Shown: one piece after another, positions 32,271 to 43,000 of the stretch
Layout: each line of letters begins with the position of its first letter
How positions within the stretch are numbered: the stretch's first letter is position 1
Origin: Tretioscincus oriximinensis
Lineage: Eukaryota > Chordata > Lepidosauria > Squamata > Gymnophthalmidae
DNA: 64,000 nt
NCBI GenBank assembly: GCA_022410635.1
Contig: JAJVDF010000211.1
Coordinates: 1,700,025-1,764,024 of the forward strand
Direction: 5' to 3'
The notes under the pieces: model-generated
What the model was told of the DNA's origin: nothing
The model's database searches: none
Seen by the model: the letters and a program-made list of their open reading frames with translations, nothing else
Translations under genes and position numbers: made by a program

Positions 32271-32690
32271 TTTGCAACTTCCCTGCAATACTTAGGCAGG
32301 ATGAGATTGCGTGGGTATTTACAATCATTTAAAAGTTCACAGTTTTTTAATAGCTGTGATACTGATGCAGCTGGCAGACAGCGATTGGGGCCAGTTCTGC
32401 TGGGGGATCCCAGAAACATCCCTTTACCTGTGGGCCAGCACTAACTCAATCCATTTTTCAGTTAGCTTAACAAGATAAGTAATGGGACCAGCACTGAATT
32501 AAATCCCATTTTATGAATCTGTCAGGACCTGACCCGTGAAGCAGAGAGTGTAGTCTTGTTGAGCCAGTCATGAAGAATAAAGAAAGTATTTTACTATTAG
32601 CACACTTGTTGATAGGATCTTGTGCATGCAAAACTGCATAAATATTTGCATTGAACTATCGCTCCCACTATATTTAAATCTCTAAACCAT

Positions 32691-32866
32691 TTAAATAAGG
32701 GTTCTGTCATCAGAAAGCATGCCAGTCTGAGTTAGAATGCCACCACTGAGAAAGTCACCTGGCTGAAAATATCTGTGAAGAGGAGGGTTGGGATCACTAA
32801 TATTAAATTTGGCTTGCATGCTACATAGGGAAACAGCATAAGAGTCAGAATTAGCAAAATCAGCAT
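32691..32866 (-). pseudogene. V2R pseudogene exon 1
   Basis: From ATG at 32866 the frame reads MLILLILTLMLFPYVACK, a good signal peptide. A deletion then shifts the frame before ISDPNPPLHRYFQPGDF. A stop follows LSDDRTLI. Otherwise it parallels the intact exon 1. Confidence 0.85.
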
Positions 32867-32899
32867 CCTTAAAATAAATTTTCATCTTCTCTGAAATGT

Positions 32900-34160
32900 T
32901 TCCTGTTTCGTTGATGTGGCAAAACTAATACCATCGATCTCTTTATTAAAAATCATATGCCAAAGATGAAATTAATGGAATCAAGCAAATCCCCAGTGTC
33001 GACACTGGTTTCTACTGTTTTAATTAGCTGGGCAAAAACCTCTGAGATCTTCTGGGATCTCTTTTGTACAACAGAATTAACCACAATGATTACAATAATT
33101 ATAAGAAAATCACTTAGCTAACTGTAATTGCAAATTTTCATTTGCTTCCCTATTAAATGAAAGTTAGCTTCAGATTTAGTGAAATACGTTTTGTTAGTTT
33201 TTGCAATAATCTGTAGTAATCATTAGCTTCCTTTCCCTGAATATTTTCTCTGCTTTAGCAAAAAGCCCTTTTGCCTAAACTGCAGCAAAATATTCTCATG
33301 CCTCATTAATATGTATTAATATTAAGTTTGTTTACTCCTGTTTAGATTTACATGCCAGAAATANCCTGCTTATCTTTTCATTCCTTTTCAACCACTTTGT
33401 CTCCATAGTAAACTGATTCCATAGTAACCTGACTAAAATCCTTGGCCCAATCAGTTTGTCACCATGGTAACTATTCCTTTACTCCTTGAGCCCCAAGGGT
33501 GTGCCAAAGTAATGGAGGCAAGCACATGAAATTTTCCAACAGCACAAGGCAAAGAACAGCAGCTTCACTTTCTCTTTGAGACAGGAATTCATTACAGATC
33601 AGAGGAGCATGGGAGATTTCTTGATCATTTGACCTACCTGACCCCACATTCCTCTAATCACTGTTCAAACCTTGTCATTTCCTCCACACCTTTTTTCCTG
33701 GGTATTTTAACCTCCCAGCAAGATTAAACTATCTCCTTTTTTTGCTTCCATCTGATGCCTGTCTCCAGATTCTTCATTTTCCCCTCCCCAGTTTTCTAGG
33801 TATTTGAGTCAGCACATGGGTGATCTCCAAGGTCCTGATGGTGATAGCCTGGGAGATCTTTCATAACAAAGCCAGCATTAACACCATTGCAGCAGCAATC
33901 AGCTAGTTCATTACTCTGCTGCCAAGGTCTACTTCCCAGAGCCAAGAATTGTGTCACGTACTCAGCTAACTGTATAGACCACCAGAAAAGAATTCTATTG
34001 AGTACCAGTTTTCTCTTTCTTGCTTGTGTATTTGTCTCCATAACTGAATCGCCACTCAGAGACACAGTCAAGATAAGACAATTTCCCCTTCTTGGATGAT
34101 TGAAAGGGTTACAAGATAGATAGGAACCGCCAAAGGTAAGTTCTGTGCCTTGGCATGTAA
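32900..34160. other. V2R pseudogene 5' flank, no gene recognised
   Basis: It shares blocks with the 5' flank of the intact V2R. A 91-codon frame at 33796-34071 lacks any recognisable motif. Confidence 0.4.
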
Positions 34161-34169
34161 TGCAGAGTC

Positions 34170-34600
34170 TAACCTAAAGCTCGGCAAGCCATGGCTCGCG
34201 AGCCACATGCGGCTCTTTGGCCCCTTGTGTGTGGCTCTTCCGCTGACCAGAAGGCCTCGGGTAATGGCGATGGGGAGATTTCCTGGTAAATAAAACAGGT
34301 TGGAAGGCCCTTTAAGTTTTTTAATAATCGCAAAGATCTCACTCCATTCAACTTTAAATTCACGGTTTTCATGTTCCGTTTCACTTTGCTTCTTCTTTGT
34401 AGCCATGTCAGACAGGCCACTTAAAAAAAGTTTCATTTTGTAATAATAAAGCCACAAAATCATTACAATTCTTAAATTGATGACAAAAGAGAAAGAAGGA
34501 AGGAAGGAAAGAGAGAAATAAAAAGAAGGAAAGAAAAAAGAGAAAGAAGGAAGGCAGGAAAGCAAGAGAGAAAGAAAAAGGGATATGTGCAAAAATGCTA
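34170..34600. mobile_element. hAT-like element end followed by a GAAA/GGAA-rich tract
   Basis: GGCAAGCCATGGCTCGCGAG followed by CCACATGCGGCTCTTTGGCC is the style of hAT-type terminal repeats in vertebrates. 34487-34590 is a purine tract. The 174-codon frame across it is not a gene. Confidence 0.4.
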
Positions 34601-34980
34601 TTTAGTCTAGGAATAAACCAGGATGGACTCTTGGGTATGTGTTCATTTTCAAACCAAATTTAAGAGCAAGTGTGTGACTACAGCATTAGTTAGATTTTAG
34701 CCATCATCAAAGTTATTTGTATGTTTACCGCACATTTTCTGTTTACAATAGCACAATTCATATGGCCCAGATATGCAGAAGGCAGTATGTGCCTCTTTGC
34801 TTTTAATATATTGCTCATTTTAACTTTTAGTTCTGTATGTTGTTTTGCTACGGTGTGTAATGGAATACAACTAAACTAATGTTTAAAATAAAATATCACT
34901 TTATTTTGTATCAATTTCTACTGATCTTAATAAATGTGCTCTCTATACATTCCCTAAACTACTTATATATACTGCTCAAA

Positions 34981-35019
34981 ACAATTAAGGGAACACTTTA
35001 ACAGTGTTCCCTTAATTGT
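34981..35019. repeat. Perfect 17-bp inverted repeat with 5-base loop
   Basis: ACAATTAAGGGAACACT (34981-34997) and AGTGTTCCCTTAATTGT (35003-35019) are perfect complements. The preceding ATACTGCTCAAA resembles the end of a short inverted-repeat element. Confidence 0.8.
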
Positions 35020-35082
35020 ATTAAACAGTACAGATTTATTCTAAGTATGTGCCACACACCGAAATCCCAAGCTTGCTCACAT

Positions 35083-35483
35083 AACGTTCTTTAATTAGTG
35101 CCTGGATTGGATGTGTCCGGAAGATCCTTTCATCAGAAAACATCATGATTTGAGACACAATGCCCCAGTGAGCAAGTTGCCAGAGACATATCTGTAAAGA
35201 GGAGGGATGGGATCACTGATGTGACATTTGACCATATATTGATGACATGCTGAATGAGGAAAAAGTATCAGTTGGCTGACTAGATGACCCCTTTTGGGGG
35301 GGGGGGTTGAAAACCCATTTTTCAGGTTCCTCCCGGGTTTTTTCTGAAGAAAAAAAAACGTTTTTCAAAAAAAAAATCTTTTTTTGAAAATAATTTCCTC
35401 AGAAAAAACTGGGAGGCACCCCAAAAATGGGTTTTCAACCTCCCCAAAAAGGGGCCATCTGGTCAGCCTAACAATATCAGCAT
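35083..35483 (-). pseudogene. V2R exon-1 scrap split by an inserted element
   Basis: 35083-35272 matches exon 1 of the intact V2R (PPLHRYxxxG-type block, FSDERIFR-type block) with small indels. The start-side piece (ATG at 35483-35481) lies on the far side of the element at 35273-35470. It is the 5' end of a third V2R copy whose other exons are gone. Confidence 0.75.
35273..35470. mobile_element. MITE with GGCTGAC/GTCAGCC ends, inserted in a V2R exon
   Basis: The left end GGCTGACTAGATGACCCC and right end GGGGCCATCTGGTCAGCC are inverted repeats, and the interior folds back too (GAAAACCCATTTTT and AAAATGGGTTTTC). A sibling is at 43893-44048. Confidence 0.7.
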
Positions 35484-35489
35484 TCTGAA

Positions 35490-36650
35490 GACAAATCTAA
35501 TCCTTTGTCATAAATGTCCTTATTTTCTTGTTTCCATTAAGGTTATAAGGTTATCACCAAAGAGACCAGATTATGAAGAACCATATGTCAGAAAACAGCT
35601 TGATGTAGTAGATACTGAGCACAGTTAACATTTTAGCATTTCCACAATTATAATTTCCTTGACTAGAAACCACTGAGATCTTCCAAGAGGTTTGCTAGAA
35701 AGTAACTTTAATCACAGTGATTATGATAATTTCGAGGGAAAAGGTTTGCTAACTAAAGTTGCAAATTCTCCATGAGATTTCCAGCTTTATCTTTAATGAA
35801 GCACTTTCCGTGTGTTTTATTTCTGAAATGCTGCATATAATCTTGTAATTAATTTTATAAACCAGAAAATGAAAACCAAATATTTGTTTNCAGCTTGTGT
35901 GTTTGTGAGAAATTATCACAAGACATACATTGGGATAAAATCAGCGTCAGCCACAGGNCCTTAGGCAATAGCTTATAAGACATCAAATGTCAAAATAAGG
36001 ATGAGACAGCAAAGAACCATGTTAAAGAATTCTTCAATAACAATTTTAAACTTTATTAAAATTAAAAGAAACACCTTATGGGAAANAGGAAAAACTCTGA
36101 GAGAAAACAACATAGTGCCAAAAGCATTAGGGACACATTAAAATACAATGCAGTGTAGGACTGCAGGAATAAAGGTCTCACTAGTTACTGCAGTGAAGGC
36201 TCTTTCTTAATGAATGGGGCCAAGACACCAAGATTCTCACCCTCAAAGTCACAGAAGGACTAGCCAAAAAGAAATCCAAAGTCCAATGAAGCCTCTAAGA
36301 TTACTGTTACCAGCATTCAGATAGAGCACAACTCTATATTGGAACAATAACAATGTTATAGTTTCTTGGGAAAATCTCCTAGCCAAGGTATTGGTTGGAG
36401 CAGGTCAGGACTGGAGCTGCTTCTGAACTATAATTGTACTGAATCATTGATCAGGAGCCATTAAGGACCTGTTTGAACAGATCTCCGTAATACATTTTTG
36501 GGATCTGTTGCATTTAATGTGTGGTAGATATAACAGGTCTGTAAAACAGGGTGTTACAAACAGGGCAGAAAACAGCTCTTATCTACTTACCATATTTGTT
36601 GAATCCAGGATCTGTTCACAAAAAAATAAAAATGAATCATATGCAAGAAT
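35490..36650. other. Intergenic, no recognised gene
   Basis: The sequence is AT-rich and lies between the last V2R scrap and the butyrophilin-like gene. Nothing convincing on either strand. Confidence 0.45.
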
Positions 36651-36654
36651 ACAC

Positions 36655-37010
36655 TCCTCAGTCTTGGTTTCATTTTTAAGGTACGATTAACCATTAACAA
36701 GAAATGCTAGGATATAGCATGAAACTTCACTCTGAAAGCAACTGAAGACTTCACGATGAGAGTTTTTCCTTCAAACAGTAAGATTTTTCATATTTAACGT
36801 ATTTACCTCAGTTGCCTTGAAAAGAAAAAAGTGTTAGGAAGATTAGCTTAACTAAATTTAGCTTAACTGAGGCCAATTTAACTCAATATAGTTTCTCACA
36901 GGAGGCCCATATTACAGAGCAGGCTCTATAATAGATTTAGTGCTGCCAGAACACTAGAACAATTCTTGACTTTGAATCCTTTGCATTAATGTGAAAATAT
37001 CTTCCCTTGC
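36655..37010 (+). promoter_or_regulatory. 5' flank of the butyrophilin-like gene, duplicated at 58610-58956
   Basis: Blocks such as GAAAGCAACTGAAGACTTCA and GATGAGAGTTTTTCCTTC recur in the same order upstream of the second gene. No clear TATA box was identified. Shared flank suggests both genes came from one tandem duplication that included the promoter. An ATG-TGA pair at 36989-36994 is a minimal upstream frame. Confidence 0.45.
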
Positions 37011-37086
37011 ATGGCTCGTCTCTTGCGGACATGGACACCTGCTATTCCTTTGCTGCTATTCTGCCTAGTAACACGTTCAGCAGCAG
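37011..37086 (+). CDS. Signal-peptide exon of the butyrophilin-like gene
   Basis: ATG at 37011, then MARLLRTWTPAIPLLLFCLV and TRSAA, a typical n-, h- and c-region. Donor CAGCAG|GTAAGC, phase 1 out. Confidence 0.8.
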
Positions 37087-40000
37087 GTAAGCACTCTGTA
37101 GATGTGCAGCTAACATTTTGATGACAATTTCTATCAGAACTGGTAACTTCAGTTTGTCTAATTGCTTAGTTTCTGTTCTGTGGTTCAATCATGTCCAGGT
37201 CCTAAACCCATGGAGTCCAGCCCCTCTGCCTTGCACGGCTGTTGAAGCTCATGTTTGTTGCTTCCATATTATTATCCATATACCACATCCTCTGCTACCC
37301 TTTTCTCCTTTTGTTTTTAAGTTTCTCCAGCACCAAGGGCTTTCCCAGTGACTCATTATGTGGCCAACTGCTATGTTAGGTCTGATTTGCACTTGGGCTT
37401 ATCCTGTTCCAGAAAGTGCTGTCTGTGACTACTAGGCTGCATTCTGACTAAAAGGGGAAAATCAAATTGGGGAGCCAGTGAAGTGAATTTAAATCCACCC
37501 TGCTTTTTCCCTGCTTCCTTCTCCCACTTTTTCCTCATTTCAGTGGGCTGAAAGGGCAGGGAATTCATGTAGCCATCTGCAGTGCTCACCCCACCTTCCC
37601 CATGGTTTGCACAAGTTTCCACTTGCATAAAACCAGGGACTGTGATCTTTGGAGCTGCTTCTAGCTCTTCTAGTGGAGCCAGAAGCAGCCTCAAGGATCC
37701 AGATCTTTGATTACTATTTTGGCTACCTTGACATCAGTTTTAAATTCCTACACTGGAGCAGCTGTGGGGAACTTAAACTGCTCACAAAAAGCCAGGGGGA
37801 AAAGCAGGAGATCTTCTTGGATCTCCTCTGCCATGAATCCTGATTGGAGTTGTCCATAGAGAGAGAGGACAAGGGACAGATAAGGAGAATATGATGTAAA
37901 TTATGATGCATTCTCTTTTTTATTTCAATCGCAGTTTGTATTTACTATGTTCAATTTTTTTTTATCCTTTGTAAATTTGATACTATCAATTGATTATTCA
38001 TTAAAGTAAAAGAGTTGTCCATAGTAATTATTAGTATGCTGCCGCTGAATTCTGAGTCCACTTCCTGCTGTCTTTAGGGCAGTTAGAATTCCCTGAATAA
38101 AACCTCCTACATAAAAACCTCCTATAAGAACATTCACTCTTGAACAATCAATGTTGGAATTTTCCACCATGATATAAAAAATCTTTTGACCTAGTGATCT
38201 GATACATGCATTGTATCTATTGACCCTTCTGTGGTCAGAAAGCTACGTGATTGATATCATTGCCTTCAACAGTCATTACTTAAGCAATTTTTAACATCAA
38301 ACTCTTCAGATTATTTGTATATGAGGGAATCACAGTTCCTCCAGAGTCCCATAGATTTCAGAGATCTTTGTTACAATCTACTAAAGTAATGAAATGTTCC
38401 ACAGTATTTGTTATTCATGCAGTATTAACTTGAAATAAATGGTGGAATGATGATAACTAAAGTCAACCTGAAGCAAGATTAATTTCCTAGCTCAAGATTT
38501 GGAATAATCTATAATAGTAACCCTAGTATGGGTAGCTAGTATGAGTGTTGGCAAATAAAAGGTCCCCCCCCCCCCACCGTTAGCATAGGGACTTCAAATT
38601 TAGTCCACTATTACAAAGCAGAGTTTCTCTTTGTACCTACTTCTATCAGCATTCCCTGAATACAATAGAAATATGAAAGGTCCAGTTCTTTGTTGAGGCT
38701 AATGAGGATATTTGATGCAAAAGTATTTACTGACAGTCACAGAGCCCTTACTATTGCCGATTCCATATCTCTTTTATTTTGTTTAGAAACTATTATGCGC
38801 AGTTAAAAATGCATCTAATAGAGCGTTAATACAATTTTCAATAATATGGCATTTCTTTATCAAATTGAAAAAAGCAAGAATGGAAAGAACAAATAATATA
38901 GGGACAAAGCTCCAGATGAAAAGCTTTGTTTGCTCCTCTTGAGCCTTGTTTTGGTCAGCAAGAGAATATAAATAATTTGATTAGGCTAAAGCAAGGTTCC
39001 CATCTGAGCTCTCATTCTATCCTTTTTCCATCTTTCTAGTCCAAGAGCTGTCAAGTGGTCTAAGAATTGAATGCAGAATCTCTATTTATTTTCTGATTAC
39101 TCAGTTTTTCCTGGGTTTTTTTCTCCATCCATTCCTTGCTCCAAAATTCAGTGTTTGGATTAACTTCTTAGAACCTAAAAGAAGGTACAATTATTATAAT
39201 ACTGATATTTTTTAAAAAAATTGTTTTTACAGACAACCTTTCCATTTCTTTTCCCTGGAGCTGCACAGTTGGGTTTTCTGTGCTTGCAGCAGTGATGGCT
39301 GGTTTCATAATTGTCATTATTATATTACTACATAGTAAGTGTTACCATAATTGCTATTCTGGATCGTACATATCTCACACACATACAGATACCTCTGGAT
39401 TAATACTTTTTTCAAAAAAAATGAAAACCTGTAAAGACAAGACGTAAGAACCTGTGACTTTCCAGATATTTAAGACTACGTTCCAGTCACCCCAACCATT
39501 TATCTAGCTTTTTGAAGGTGATTAAAATAACAAGTAACAGTAGAATCTATAAAACTACATTGTTAGCATTATTTTCTGGCCTTTTTGAAAGGTCTTTTTC
39601 ATAATTTTGAGGGTTTGAATCATCTCAGGCTCTAGTTTGAATATCAGATACCAAGTCTGTTGTTCAACTAGAATTCAACTAAACAGTGATCAATTTGATT
39701 TGAACCAAATCACAATTTTTCAGTTCATACACATCTCTAAAAAAATGGACTCTAAAAAAAAAAACTTCCATTACAGGGAGACAGCTATTACCTTTGCTGT
39801 GTTTTGAGCCCTCCTGAAATCACTATCACCAGCCTTTGACAGTATGTAATGCTGCCCTTTCTAAAAGAGATAGATCAGCTAAAATATAAGTATTTTGAGG
39901 CACGATCTTTTTGTTAATAGCTGTACATATTTTACATGGAGAGACTCTGGAAAATCTTATCACTTTTTTTAGAAAGCTGAAACAAAAGAGTGGATGTAAA

Positions 40001-43000
40001 AACTATTTGTTGTCACAAGTTTAAGGATAAGGAAAGTACAGCAATCATCTACACTCATGTAGAATCCAGGCACCATTTGCTTTTTCTTCTGTAGTTTAAT
40101 ATTCCATAATAAAGCAAGGATTTCTCAGAAAATTCAAAAATAATGGAATTAGTCGGCAATATATTTCACACTAAAAGTTATCAACTGCATCACATCAGAA
40201 ACTTCCAGAGCAATTTATTCTGCCATGAAAATGGCCTATGACAAGACAAGACGTTCATCTAAGCATCACTTACTTATTCTGCTATATTTTGACATCTTCA
40301 TATTTATATAATTCATGTAATTTAGAAAGTTTGCTGTATTCCCTCCAGGAAATCTCACTGGCCCATAATTTGGCAAATAAGATCACCTGCAAAATTATAA
40401 TGAAAATTATAAACTGATCAAGAGCCATAGAGATGGGACAGGCCTTTCGCTGATGGTGGTTAATCCATGGACCACTTATGGGCTGTCTTGAAAAAAGAAA
40501 CTCAAACAGCATGCAGATAAGAGGCGGAGGAAAAGGTAGGAAGGTGTTGGAGGGGAAGAAGGAGGGAGCAAGAGAAAGAGGGAGGAAGATGAGAAGGAAG
40601 AAGTAGAAGTAGAAGACTGCCCAGGTGCATCTGGTGGGCCTCTGTGTCACACAGAATGCTGGACTTGATGGGCTGTGGCCTGATCCAGTATGGTTCTTCT
40701 TCTATTCTTAAGTGAGGGAATAAGAAGAGTAGAAGGAAAAGCTGGGTGATGGAGGAGGAAGGGCAGGAAAGAAGAAGGGGAATCAGAGGGGAAGGATAAG
40801 ATAGGAGGAGAAGTAGGAGGGGTGGAGGTAAGAAGGATGGGATAAAAGAGAAAGAGGGAAAGGAGAGATAAGAAGAAGAGATGTGGGAGAGAAGAAAGAG
40901 GAGGAAGAAAGGGTAGAGGAAGAGGAGGGTGGAAAGGGAGGAAGATGGGAAATAAAAAGTGGAGAAGGAGACTAGATGGAGGAAGAGGAGAAGAGGAGAG
41001 GAAGAGAAAGAGGAGGATATGTTGAAGGAGCAGGAGAAAAAGAGGAGTAGGGAGAGAGTGAGGAGGAAGAAGAAAGGAGCAGGAGGAGGGGAGTAGTAGA
41101 GGAATGTGGTGAAAGAAGAAGAGATGCCTGGTGGAAGAGGAGGTAGTAGTGGAGGAGAGGGGAGAAAGAGGAAGAGGAAGCAAATTAACATTATTGGAAG
41201 TGTAAAGGAGGAGGCTGAGGAGGAAAGAAAGAACATGCCTTTAATGAGTAAACAAAGGGTGTAAAAACACAGTAACGCAATATATGAACATCGGTACATT
41301 ACATAACAAAAATAACTACAAATAAACAAACAAAAACATATATCTCCCTTATAGAAGTTTATACTGCAACATTTATCAGAATAGTCACTGGGAACCTTTT
41401 CCATATAATGGTAGGGGATAATATTTTTCCGCCATCCACACTTGGAAATTTGGTCGAAAAATACTGTGCGATTTTTTCCCACCTAATTGCAACAAGAGGA
41501 GGAAACCATGCATCAGGAATGATTATAGACTGCTTAAAACCAGTCCATGCTGGATAAGTTGTAGGGATTAATAAGATTCAGTAAAGGAATTTGCAGTTCA
41601 AGAACTTTGTTCCTNTTAATCACTTCCAAGTGTAAATCATCCCTATATGTGGGAATCATTCAGGCGACACATATTAGGAATAATATATATTATTAATATC
41701 AAATATACCTGTCTGGACCTAGATACCAAAGTGAGGCCTCTGGGTAATTTCTTGCAAAAATTTCCTTGGTCAAGCTGACCTCTGCACAACCCCAGGAACC
41801 AACTTAATCTTCTTCCTTTCCTTTAGGGGCACCTATGAATAGGTAGCTCCTGTCTAAATGGCCTTACTGAATAAGGTCAACTAATCCCATCAGCTAGGGA
41901 AGTCAAATGTTGGCCCTAACACTAGGGCTAGCTTGGCCCCTGCTGGGAAAACCACTTTGGCAACATAGCCTGAAGCTAACCCCACTGTACCAAGGGGAAG
42001 CCACTATTTACTCTTTCTGCCTTTCTATAGATACTACTATCTAACCTTTGTTTGCTATCAATCAAGGGTCATCAGAGTCCTTGGTATGATTCACTGTTCC
42101 TATCATTAGTTTGATTGACAGGGGATCACAATGGTAGCAAAGGTCCATTCAGTAGTCACACCACACACACTTCTTTGCCCATAGTTGGATTTCCTGTACC
42201 CAGGCTGCACCCACTTGGGAGGGGGAATAATGCATCACCTGTGACATCACTGACCCACGTTGGGTCTCCTCCGCCCCTTACACCTTGTCATAATTTTAAT
42301 CACGCCTTCTAATACTGAGATCAATAAAAGTTGAAGTTTTGGGCCCCTCTGGAGGAATCCATGACCCGTGGACCTCCTAGGATCGCCTGTTGTACCTGCA
42401 GAGTCGTCTGTGTGAATTATTCGACGGGTGTTACAGACCCCAGGGCAAGCTACCTCAAGTCACTGTCCAGTCATTAAATATCAGGGACAGCCAACCCCTG
42501 ATACCTATATAAGGGATAATTGCACACTTTTTCCCTTGTGTAAATTACAGTCTATGCCCTTGTTTATTATTTGAAGTTCTCCAGGTCAAAATGCTTATAG
42601 ATTGTGTCCTTGATACAAATATATGCAAATCAGTTTTCAAATATTCCTCTCTTTTTTTCATTTCAGAACTTTACAGGAAGAAATATTCAGGTTAGTCACG
42701 TCACACAAAATAATGAACTATTGTTTGAAATGAAAGCAAACAAGCAAGATAACAAGGAATAGGAGCTGGGCAAAATCTGTTGAGTGAGGCTGTTTATGTA
42801 CTATTAAGAATTCTTGAGGAGTGATCAGCAAAATTGCAAGAACCTTTTGTTACATTAACTTTAACAGTACATAGAAGCCTATTGATAATTATATTTTGAT
42901 TAATATATACCTTTTTAGATCTAGACAATGGAATAAAAGCAATGGAGGAAGGTAAGACTGGATTTTCTTCTTGGTTGTGTCATAATTCGCATATATGCAT

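Larger units (their letters stand above)
28003..32866 (-). pseudogene. V2R pseudogene with exons 6, 4 and 1 remaining
   Basis: Paralog of the intact V2R. Exon 6 (28969-28003), exon 4 (31100-30874) and exon 1 (about 32866-32691) are recognisable in the correct order. Exons 2 and 3 are absent from the short 31.1-32.7 kb interval, which is filled with mobile elements. Exon 5 is not seen and may lie in the gap at 29893-30217 or be deleted. Each remaining exon has at least one frameshift. It cannot encode a receptor. Confidence 0.88.

Noticed and set aside
33796..34071. 91-codon frame on the - strand upstream of the V2R pseudogene
   Set aside because: No family motif; partly shared flank sequence of the duplicated V2R genes.
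34068..34592. 174-codon frame on the - strand
   Set aside because: Spans a hAT-like end and a GAAA/GGAA low-complexity tract.
40502..41482. 326-codon frame on the - strand
   Set aside because: It is the complement of the purine tract: long runs of Ser, Leu, Phe and Pro with no domain, interrupted by a CR1 end.
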